Assembly (NCBI GenBank): GCA_028281285.1
Contig: JANQKF010000013.1
Coordinates: 372,001 to 436,000 of the forward strand
Origin: Cyclobacteriaceae bacterium
GTDB lineage: Bacteria; Bacteroidota; Bacteroidia; Cytophagales; Cyclobacteriaceae
Direction of reading: 5' to 3'
Length of the DNA: 64,000 nt
How positions within the stretch are numbered: the stretch's first letter is position 1; every line of letters begins with the position of its first letter. This document shows, piece after piece, positions 40,634 through 47,275 of the stretch. The notes beneath the pieces are model-generated. The model saw only the letters and a program-made list of their open reading frames with translations, was not told the DNA's origin and did not search any database. The translations under genes were made by a program, and so were the position numbers.

Positions 40634-40663
40634 CAAAATTATACCCTTTTTTATTTTAATCAA
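40634..40663 (-). promoter_or_regulatory. Promoter of the tRNA-Tyr-Gly-Thr-tuf operon
   Basis: Minus strand TTG (40661-40663), 19-bp spacer, TAATTTTG (40634-40641) followed by CAC. It matches the consensus and is placed about 60 bp upstream of tRNA-Tyr. Confidence 0.8.
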
Positions 40664-40824
40664 ATATTTGCCATAAAAAGATGAACTAAATTCAAAGCAG
40701 CAAAAAAACCGCTTAAACACGCTGTAATCATGGTTTTTTGCCAGTTTTAATTTCTCCCCAAAAACTGCTGAATCTTCCACCTAAAGTCTGGTCAATTTGA
40801 CAGGGCTGGTAAAAAATATTGCTC

Positions 40825-40832
40825 TATATTTG
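40825..40832 (+). promoter_or_regulatory. Candidate -7 box for the biotin carrier-pyrH-frr operon
   Basis: TATATTTG followed by CGG, 34 bp before the ATG at 40867. The nearest suitable TTG is 25 bp upstream, longer than usual, so only the -7 element is convincing. The rest of 40664-40824 is AT-rich with no gene seen. Confidence 0.5.
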
Positions 40833-40866
40833 CGGAGTTCATTTGACCAATATTCCGATCGGATTT

Positions 40867-41364
40867 ATGTACCAGGCTAAAGTCAACAACAGTGAGAGCC
40901 TAACCCTCGAACAAAAGGGCGATAACTTCTTCATTAACGGACAAGAATACGAGATCGACATCTCTGAGATTTCTTCTGGTTATTTCCACTTAATAACCGA
41001 AAGTAAATCCGTCACGGCTGAAGTGGTCAATGTCGATAGAAAGGCCAAGGAATTTGAAATTAAAGTCAACGGAGAGATTCATCATGTCAGCCTGAAGAAC
41101 AAGATGGATCTTCTGCTGGATGAAATGGGAATTTCATCCACAGATGACAATGCCCTTTCCGAAATTAAGGCTCCAATGCCTGGGTTAATTCTGGATATTT
41201 TAATCGAACCCGGACAAACCGTACAAAAGGGTGATCAGCTTATGGTGCTTGAAGCCATGAAAATGGAAAATGTTTTGAAAGCTCCAGGAGAAGGAGTGGT
41301 CAAGTCCATTGAGGTTAACAAAGGTCAGAGCGTTGAAAAGAATCAAGTATTAATCAACTTTTAA
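40867..41364 (+). CDS. Biotin/lipoyl attachment domain protein (biotin carboxyl carrier protein-like)
   Basis: A 165-residue protein whose C-terminal half is a biotinyl domain: [20 protein letters not shown] (100-119) and [20 protein letters not shown] with the biotin-accepting Lys132 in AMKM. The N-terminal half (residues 1-90) is a charged beta-rich region of the kind seen in acyl-CoA carboxylase carrier subunits. ATG at 40867 is chosen over an earlier in-frame alternative at 40819 because that one lies inside the promoter. No biotin carboxylase gene is nearby, and the carboxyltransferase pccB lies 38 kb away. It is followed 16 bp later by pyrH. Confidence 0.85.
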   Translation: MYQAKVNNSESLTLEQKGDNFFINGQEYEIDISEISSGYFHLITESKSVTAEVVNVDRKAKEFEIKVNGEIHHVSLKNKMDLLLDEMGISSTDDNALSEIKAPMPGLILDILIEPGQTVQKGDQLMVLEAMKMENVLKAPGEGVVKSIEVNKGQSVEKNQVLINF

Positions 41365-41380
41365 TAGAGAACTGATAGGC

Positions 41381-42094
41381 ATGAAATACAAACGGATCCT
41401 TCTCAAGCTAAGTGGAGAAGCGTTAATGGGTGATCAACAATATGGCATAGACCCTAATCGACTAGATCAATATGCTCAAGAGATCAAAAGAGTGCATGAT
41501 GAAGGGATTGAAATTGCAATAGTTATCGGAGGGGGAAACATTTACAGAGGTGTTCAGGCCGAAGCATCCGGCATCGACAGGGTTCAGGGTGACTATATGG
41601 GCATGCTTGCCACTGTAATTAATGCCATGGCCCTACAAAGTGCCTTAGAAAAAGGTGGAATGTATACCCGTCTAATGTCAGGGATTAAAATGGAGGCCGT
41701 TTGCGAACCATTTATCAGAAGGAGAGCAGTCAGGCACCTGGAAAAAGGACGAATCGTAATTTTTGGTGCCGGTATTGGCAACCCCTACTTCACTACTGAT
41801 TCGACCGCCAGTTTAAGAGCCATTGAAATTGAGGCAGAGGTGGTATTAAAAGGAACACGAGTAAATGGTGTTTATACAGCTGATCCGGAGAAAGATCCGA
41901 ATGCCGTCCGCTTGTCCGATTTGACCTTCGAGGAGGCGATAAGCAAGGGTTATAACATCATGGACATGACCGCGTTTACCTTGTGTCAAGAGAATAATGT
42001 TCCTATTATAGTATTTGACATGAACACTCCCGGCAACCTTCACCGTATAATGGATGGTGAAGAATCGGTTGGGACATTGATCAGTAATCACTAG
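41381..42094 (+). CDS. pyrH: UMP kinase
   Basis: A 237-residue amino acid kinase-fold enzyme that phosphorylates UMP to UDP; bacterial type, hexameric and GTP-regulated. Phosphate-binding [14 protein letters not shown], glycine-rich [17 protein letters not shown], and the C-terminal [20 protein letters not shown] are clear family features. The start ATG follows a good spacing of 16 bp from the carrier gene; frr begins 4 bp after its stop. The pyrH-frr pairing is conserved in most bacteria. Confidence 0.98.
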   Translation: MKYKRILLKLSGEALMGDQQYGIDPNRLDQYAQEIKRVHDEGIEIAIVIGGGNIYRGVQAEASGIDRVQGDYMGMLATVINAMALQSALEKGGMYTRLMSGIKMEAVCEPFIRRRAVRHLEKGRIVIFGAGIGNPYFTTDSTASLRAIEIEAEVVLKGTRVNGVYTADPEKDPNAVRLSDLTFEEAISKGYNIMDMTAFTLCQENNVPIIVFDMNTPGNLHRIMDGEESVGTLISNH

Positions 42095-42098
42095 AAAA

Positions 42099-42659
42099 AT
42101 GGAAGAGATAGAACTGTATTTGGAGACCGCTAAGGAAATGATGGAGCAAGCAATAAGCCACTCCAGAAAAGAACTAGCCAAAATCAGAGCGGGTAAAGCA
42201 ATGCCCAGTATGCTTGATGGCATACTGGTGGAATATTATGGTACCCCAACTCCAATCAATCAAGTTGCCTCTATCTCCACTCCTGATGCAAGAACTCTTT
42301 TTATTAAACCTTGGGAGAAATCGATTATTGCCGAAGTAGAAAAAAGCATCATCAACAGCAACTTGGGTTTCAATCCTCAAAATGATGGGGAGAATATTAT
42401 CATCAGCGTGCCTCAGTTGACTGAAGAACGAAGAATACAGCTTACCAAGCAGGCAAAAGCGGTAACTGAAGACGGTAAAGTTCGAGTCAGAAACGCTCGT
42501 AAAGAAGCCAATGACGAGTTGAGAAAATTGAAAAATGACGGGGTTTCAGAAGATGCGATCAAAAATGCTGAGATCGATGTGCAGCAATTGACTGATTCTT
42601 TCGTAAAGAATCTGGATGATCTCCTGTCAGTAAAAGAAAGTGAAATTATGACGGTCTAG
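42099..42659 (+). CDS. frr: Ribosome recycling factor
   Basis: A 186-residue L-shaped protein that, with EF-G, splits post-termination ribosomes. Domain I helices include SHSRKELAKIRAGKAMPSML, domain II contains VEYYGTPTPINQVASISTPD and LFIKPWEKSIIAEVEKSI, and the C-terminal helix has RKEANDELRKLKNDGVSEDA. Normal length. It is 4 bp downstream of pyrH and 5 bp upstream of the next gene, so these four genes are probably one operon. Confidence 0.98.
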   Translation: MEEIELYLETAKEMMEQAISHSRKELAKIRAGKAMPSMLDGILVEYYGTPTPINQVASISTPDARTLFIKPWEKSIIAEVEKSIINSNLGFNPQNDGENIIISVPQLTEERRIQLTKQAKAVTEDGKVRVRNARKEANDELRKLKNDGVSEDAIKNAEIDVQQLTDSFVKNLDDLLSVKESEIMTV

Positions 42660-42664
42660 AGCCA

Positions 42665-43555
42665 ATGCTCAAAAGACTGGTTTTATCTTTAATTATTGCA
42701 GGCTTGTTCATCAAGCCTTCTTATTCTCAATCCCTTTCTAAGCAACGCTTTAATCTAACTATATATAATATAGGTGTTGGTGCCTTGGTTGGCGGAGCAG
42801 GAGGATTTCTCAACAAGGACCCGAATGAAAGAGCCTTAAAATCGATTCTGAGAGGAATGGGAGTTGGAGCAGCAGGCGGAAGCCTGGTAGCTTTTGGAAA
42901 AAGTATCACCTACCAAATTACTAAATCAGAAGCGCTGGAATTCGCCTGGCTTGCCAGACTGACCAATGCAGCTGGATCATCAATCATCCAAAATGCTTAT
43001 AACAATAACAAATGGTGGACGAAGTGGAATTTGAACGCCTTGGGGATGCACTTGGAATATGATGTACCCAACAACCAGTTTCGAGGCCGGGTTTTATTCT
43101 CGTCTTTCATCACGACATTGGTGCTCGCAAAGCAAGCGAAACTCAACGTAGGAAGAACCTTGGCAACGGGCGTCTTCTTTTATGAAAAGGACGGTCTGCC
43201 AAAGGGCTTTGGTTTAATCGGCTCTGGAATTGGTGTAGCCAATTCGATCGCTGTTGATACAAATGTTGAGGCAGGAAGCCGTAACGAGTTCTACTCCTTA
43301 GTGGCCCATGAAATAGTGCACACCCTACAGTTCGATAATCTTTACTGGGCCAACCCGCTCTTCAAACGACTGGATTCCAACCTGAAGAACAAGAGCCGTC
43401 TTTATTCAAATCTTGGTAAATACATTCATCTTGACTTGAACGGAGCACTCCACTATTTAATCTATGAAGTGCAAAAAAGTCAGCCTTGGGGGTGCAGGCT
43501 ATATGAAAGAGAGGCGGAGGTATTCTCAAACCGAATAGTCCCTCCTTGTAACTAA
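42665..43555 (+). CDS. Secreted or envelope protein with HExxH motif, function unknown
   Basis: A 296-residue protein starting with a signal peptide (MLKRLVLSLIIAGLFIKPSY then SQ, cleavage expected near residue 22). Two glycine-rich hydrophobic stretches follow (VGALVGGAGGFL, GMGVGAAGGSLVAFG). Near residue 215 is SLVAHEIVHTLQFDNLYW, a typical HExxH zinc-binding sequence, so a metallopeptidase-like site is possible; a third ligand is not obvious. I do not recognise the family. It begins 5 bp after frr and ends at a spacer with no clear terminator, just before the accessory array. Confidence 0.65.
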   Translation: MLKRLVLSLIIAGLFIKPSYSQSLSKQRFNLTIYNIGVGALVGGAGGFLNKDPNERALKSILRGMGVGAAGGSLVAFGKSITYQITKSEALEFAWLARLTNAAGSSIIQNAYNNNKWWTKWNLNALGMHLEYDVPNNQFRGRVLFSSFITTLVLAKQAKLNVGRTLATGVFFYEKDGLPKGFGLIGSGIGVANSIAVDTNVEAGSRNEFYSLVAHEIVHTLQFDNLYWANPLFKRLDSNLKNKSRLYSNLGKYIHLDLNGALHYLIYEVQKSQPWGCRLYEREAEVFSNRIVPPCN

Positions 43556-43715
43556 GCTCAAGGTAGGGTTGCAACGGTTCACTACCCCCCTTCCCCAACT
43601 CAATACATATTGATTTTTGGTTTCACTTTTCGACCGTATCTAGCATACATGTTAATGTGTCTTAAGTATATATTCATGTTTTGCATAAAAAATAGCGTTC
43701 AGCAGATTCATTTTT

Positions 43716-43735
43716 TATACATTTAGTGAATAAAT
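43716..43735 (+). promoter_or_regulatory. Possible PadR operator half-site upstream of padR 1
   Basis: TATACATTTAGTGAATAAAT resembles the CATTT-n3-AAT-AAAT element repeated before the other padR genes, ending 9 bp before the ATG. No second copy 33-34 bp upstream is clear, so this is a weak match. Confidence 0.3.
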
Positions 43736-43744
43736 AGATTAACA

Positions 43745-44077
43745 ATGAAAGGAACTAATCTGGGAGAATTCGAAGAGCTAGTCTTACTGACCATTGCGGC
43801 TTTGATGGAAGAAGCGTATAGCGTTTCTATCTGTGATGAGATTGAGCGCATCACGGAGCGAAAGATAAAGTTGGGGGTGGTTCATTCGGTTCTCAATCGA
43901 CTGGAGAAGAAAGGCTACGTCCAATCGCATCTCGGTGAAGCTACTAAGGTGAGAGGAGGTAGACGAAAAAGATTCTTCACCGTCACGCATGCCGGGAAAG
44001 CCACATTGCACAAGGTCAAAGAGCAACGCGATCAACTTTGGAACCTGATTCCGGAGTTCACCATGAAACTGGTATGA
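43745..44077 (+). CDS. PadR family transcriptional regulator (paralogue 1)
   Basis: A 110-residue winged-helix protein opening MKGTNLGEFEELVLLTIAAL, followed by the recognition helix region (ERKIKLGVVHSVLNRLEKKG) and wing GGRRKRFFTVTHAG with the R-G-G-R-R-K-R motif. A C-terminal helix (VKEQRDQLWNLIPEF) would dimerise, as in the short PadR-s2 class. Family members repress nearby transporter genes, usually in response to a small ligand. Its TGA overlaps the ATG of the permease at 44074 (ATGA), so the two are translationally coupled. Confidence 0.93.
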   Translation: MKGTNLGEFEELVLLTIAALMEEAYSVSICDEIERITERKIKLGVVHSVLNRLEKKGYVQSHLGEATKVRGGRRKRFFTVTHAGKATLHKVKEQRDQLWNLIPEFTMKLV

Positions 44078-46719
44078 AGACAGAGAAAACTCATTTACCA
44101 CCAAAATGGGCCGAGAGGGTCTTGGAATGGTACTGCCGACCCGGAGTGTTGGAAGACCTTCAAGGTGACTTACATGAGTTTTTTGATCGCAATCTCGAAA
44201 ACAAAGGTCCATTTAGAGCCAAGGTGAACTACGTCATCGATGTGGTCAAATTCATGAGGCCCTATACAGTAAAGAAACTTGAAATATTAGACAACATAAC
44301 CACTTTTATCATGTTCAAAAATTACTTCAAAACTTCAATCAGAAGCATAGGAAGAAACAAACTCTTTTCTGCCATTAATGTCATCGGATTGGCCATCAGC
44401 ATGTCTGTATGCCTGCTAATGATCTCCTTCTTATCTGAAGTATTCAGCTATGACAACTTCCATGTTGATAAGGATCGCATGTATAGAATAATGACTTCCA
44501 ATCAATTCTTACAGGAAGATCCAAGTGATTTTGCATCAACCTCAGTCCTCGTAGGAAAACGATTACAGGAAGAAGTTCCGGGTATTGAATCCTCCGTGAT
44601 TATGCGGAGGAATTTTGGAGGCGATGCGAAGATTGGAGACAAAACCATACCCATCAGCGGAATTTGGGCCGGAGAAGGGTTCTTTGATGTTTTCAAAGCT
44701 TTCCCTCTGATTCAAGGAAACCCCGAAACTGCCCTCAAAGAGCCTTACTCCATTGTACTGACAGAAGAAGCTGCTGTCAAGCTCTTTGGAGATGAAGATC
44801 CGATGGGCAAGATCATTCAACTTAGAAGCGAAAACAGTTATACAGTTACTGGTATCGTCCAAAAGCCTCCACACAATTCCCATTTTACTTTTGAAACTTT
44901 GGGCTCGTTCATCACTTATGAAAACGAGCGAAAGAAAAATTCTACTGGGAATTATTGGATAAGCTGGAACGACATCTGGTCCAACTATGTCTATATGGTG
45001 TTGGAACCGAACACCTCGGCATCACAAGTCAATGCTGCTCTTAAAGCCATTCAGGATGAAGAAAATGCAAAAAATGATCGAGTCAATAATTATGTAAAGC
45101 TTCAATCGATAGGCGCAATCATGCCAGGTCCAGATCTGTCCAACAACATTGGAAAGTCAATGAATACCAGTATTCTATGGCTGCTTTCCGGACTGACATT
45201 TATCGTAATCCTTTGTGCCGGGTTCAATTATACCAATCTGTCAATAGCAAGATCACTTCGAAGAGCCAAAGAGGTTGGTGTGAGAAAAGTAGTAGGCGCC
45301 TCCAGAAAGCAGGTGTTTTCACAGTTCATTGTTGAGGCCATTATCATCTCGTTGATTTCACTGGTTTTTGCCACATTGTTATTCTATGTGATTAAGCCGG
45401 AATTCTTGAATCTGGATGGAGAAATTCAGGAAGTGGCCAAGATTCAAACTACCCCAACATTGTTTATATACTTTTTTGTTTTCAGCATTGTTATTGGAAT
45501 CATGGCTGGGTTTTTCCCGGCAGTTTTCCTATCAAAACTGAAGGCTGTCAAGGTACTGAAAGATGCCGGGTCCACCACCCTATTCAAGAAAATCAACATG
45601 CGTAAAGTGTTGATCGTAGTTCAATTCACCTTATCTCTTGCGTTTATTATTTCCGCAACAATTGGCTATCGTCAGTATAAATATGCACTTGCCTTTGACT
45701 TGGGGTTCAAGACCGAGAATGTCCTTAATGTCAGACTAAGTGGCAATGATGCCAACACTGTAGCCAATGCGTTCAGGTCTATCCCTGAAGTCACGGAAAT
45801 ATCAAAATCATTGATGATCCCGAGTATTGGTAACCGCTATGGGAACACACTCAAATATGATGACCCCATGGATAGCGTAACCCTGTACTATAACATCATT
45901 GATGAAAACTATATTCCTCTGATGGATCATGATCTTGTAGCCGGGACAAACTTTGAAAGCAGGCCTGAACAAGAAAAAGAGGAGGTAATCATCGTTAATG
46001 AACAAGTCCTTAAAAGATTCAACATCGGCACCCCCGATGAAGCAATTGGCAAGCAAATTCAACTTGGAGGAGGTACTAATGGAAATAAAGTCAGGATTAT
46101 TGGTGTGGTCAAGGACTTCCATTATGCCAAGATTAGTGACGGTATCAAATCCTTTGGATTCAGGTATCGTCCTGGCGAATACGACTATCTCAACTTAAAA
46201 ATCAATACCAACGATATCGTTGGAACTATGGATAAACTCAAATCCGCATGGCTAGACATTGACGATGTCCACGAATTTAGTGCAATGTTCTATGATGAGC
46301 GGATTGAGCGCGCCTATTCCGAGTTTTCGGTAATGTTTACCATTGTTGGTTTTCTGGCATTCATCACTATATCACTTGCCGCTTTGGGATTATTAGGTAT
46401 GGCGGTATACACGGCAGAAACAAGATTGAAAGAAATCAGCATTAGAAAAGTTCTCGGTGCTACCGAAGGCAGTCTAATCAAACTGTTGGCAAGAGGGTTC
46501 ATGTGGCTTCTAATTATTGCAGCTTTAATTGCTGTGCCAGCTACTTATTTCTTATTTGATTCCGTTGTACTTGCACAATCTGTCAATAGAATTTCGATAG
46601 GAATAATAGAACTTATGTCTGGAGTAGTCGTGATTTTTGCCATTGGATTCCTGACCATTGGTTCCCAAACCTTGAAAGCCGCAAAATCGAATCCGGCAGA
46701 AACACTGCGAACAGAATAA
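44074..46719 (+). CDS. Orphan MacB/FtsX-type permease with N-terminal prefix domain (1)
   Basis: An 881-residue membrane protein. Residues 1-78 form a soluble prefix (LEWYCRPGVLEDLQGDLHEF at about 18-37), then TM1 (about 99-121), a MacB-like periplasmic domain (about 125-360), three membrane segments with FtsX motif AKEVGVRKVVGASRKQVFSQ (from about 365), a fifth (LIVVQFTLSLAFIISATIGY, about 512), a second periplasmic domain and three last membrane segments with KEISIRKVLGATEGSLIKLL. This duplicated FtsX layout is that of MacB-like and orphan permeases. No ATPase is encoded nearby. The frame is open 12 codons earlier, inside padR, but the ATG in ATGA at 44074 is the natural start. A terminator follows. 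Confidence 0.85.
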   Translation: MKTEKTHLPPKWAERVLEWYCRPGVLEDLQGDLHEFFDRNLENKGPFRAKVNYVIDVVKFMRPYTVKKLEILDNITTFIMFKNYFKTSIRSIGRNKLFSAINVIGLAISMSVCLLMISFLSEVFSYDNFHVDKDRMYRIMTSNQFLQEDPSDFASTSVLVGKRLQEEVPGIESSVIMRRNFGGDAKIGDKTIPISGIWAGEGFFDVFKAFPLIQGNPETALKEPYSIVLTEEAAVKLFGDEDPMGKIIQLRSENSYTVTGIVQKPPHNSHFTFETLGSFITYENERKKNSTGNYWISWNDIWSNYVYMVLEPNTSASQVNAALKAIQDEENAKNDRVNNYVKLQSIGAIMPGPDLSNNIGKSMNTSILWLLSGLTFIVILCAGFNYTNLSIARSLRRAKEVGVRKVVGASRKQVFSQFIVEAIIISLISLVFATLLFYVIKPEFLNLDGEIQEVAKIQTTPTLFIYFFVFSIVIGIMAGFFPAVFLSKLKAVKVLKDAGSTTLFKKINMRKVLIVVQFTLSLAFIISATIGYRQYKYALAFDLGFKTENVLNVRLSGNDANTVANAFRSIPEVTEISKSLMIPSIGNRYGNTLKYDDPMDSVTLYYNIIDENYIPLMDHDLVAGTNFESRPEQEKEEVIIVNEQVLKRFNIGTPDEAIGKQIQLGGGTNGNKVRIIGVVKDFHYAKISDGIKSFGFRYRPGEYDYLNLKINTNDIVGTMDKLKSAWLDIDDVHEFSAMFYDERIERAYSEFSVMFTIVGFLAFITISLAALGLLGMAVYTAETRLKEISIRKVLGATEGSLIKLLARGFMWLLIIAALIAVPATYFLFDSVVLAQSVNRISIGIIELMSGVVVIFAIGFLTIGSQTLKAAKSNPAETLRTE

Positions 46720-46749
46720 ACGCATTTCGATACAACTTTTCTAACGATT

Positions 46750-46788
46750 CAGTCATCAGCAATTACAGTTGATGACTGTTTCTTTTTT
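46750..46788 (+). terminator. Terminator after permease 1
   Basis: Stem CAGTCATCAGC (46750-46760) / GTTGATGACTG (46768-46778), 11 bp with one G-T pair and a 7-nt loop, followed by TTTCTTTTTT. It is 31 bp after the stop. Confidence 0.85.
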
Positions 46789-46794
46789 CATTTT

Positions 46795-46844
46795 ATCGTC
46801 ATTTACGAATTTTATTTGTTAGATTTAATCGTCATTTACGAATT
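46795..46844 (+). promoter_or_regulatory. Paired direct-repeat operator upstream of padR 2
   Basis: ATCGTCATTTACGAATT occurs twice, identical over 17 bp, at 46795-46811 and 46828-46844 (33 bp start to start), ending 15 bp before the padR ATG. Spacing of about three helical turns would let two dimers bind the same face. Confidence 0.75.
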
Positions 46845-46859
46845 AAATCATCAAAAATT

Positions 46860-47204
46860 ATGAAAGGAACCAACTTAGGAGAATTTCAGGAACTCGTCTT
46901 GTTGACTATCGGGTCCTTACATCCGGAGGCATATGGTGTAGCCATCAAAGAAGAGATTTATGCTCATACAGGTAGGAAAGTGACTTTAAGTACAGTACAT
47001 GCTGCACTCAACCGCCTGGAAAAGAAAGGTCTTGTTAAAAGTGACCTGGGTGAAGCAACTAAAATCAGAGGGGGAAAGCGCAAACGCTACTTCACCATTA
47101 CCGCCTATGGTGTAAGAATGTTGTCAGAAGCCAAACAGCAGCGTGAGTCGCTCTGGAATTCAATTCCTGATATCGTGTTTCAAGTGAACCTCAATGGCAG
47201 TTAA
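46860..47204 (+). CDS. PadR family transcriptional regulator (paralogue 2)
   Basis: A 114-residue winged-helix regulator with MKGTNLGEFQELVLLTIGSL, helix VTLSTVHAALNRLEKKGLVK and the wing RGGKRKRYFTITAYG. It is close to paralogue 1 over the whole length. It lies 71 bp ahead of the permease at 47276, without the overlap seen in the other three pairs, and is preceded by two identical 17-bp repeats that are probably its operator. Confidence 0.93.
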   Translation: MKGTNLGEFQELVLLTIGSLHPEAYGVAIKEEIYAHTGRKVTLSTVHAALNRLEKKGLVKSDLGEATKIRGGKRKRYFTITAYGVRMLSEAKQQRESLWNSIPDIVFQVNLNGS

Positions 47205-47275
47205 AATAAAGCAATGCATAAGGTCTTATGTTACCAAAACCGAAGTTAAACGACTGTTAGTCGAGACCCAATAAG

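Noticed and set aside
40819-40866. Upstream in-frame start for the biotin carrier protein
   Set aside because: It lies at the -7 box, so it would not be in the transcript; ATG at 40867 starts a sensible protein.
43556-43744. Terminator after the HExxH gene
   Set aside because: A short GGTAG/CTACC pairing is followed by C-rich sequence without a T-run, so it was not called.
44038-44073. Earlier ATG for permease 1 inside padR 1
   Set aside because: It would add 12 residues encoded by padR sequence; ATG in ATGA at 44074 matches the other units.
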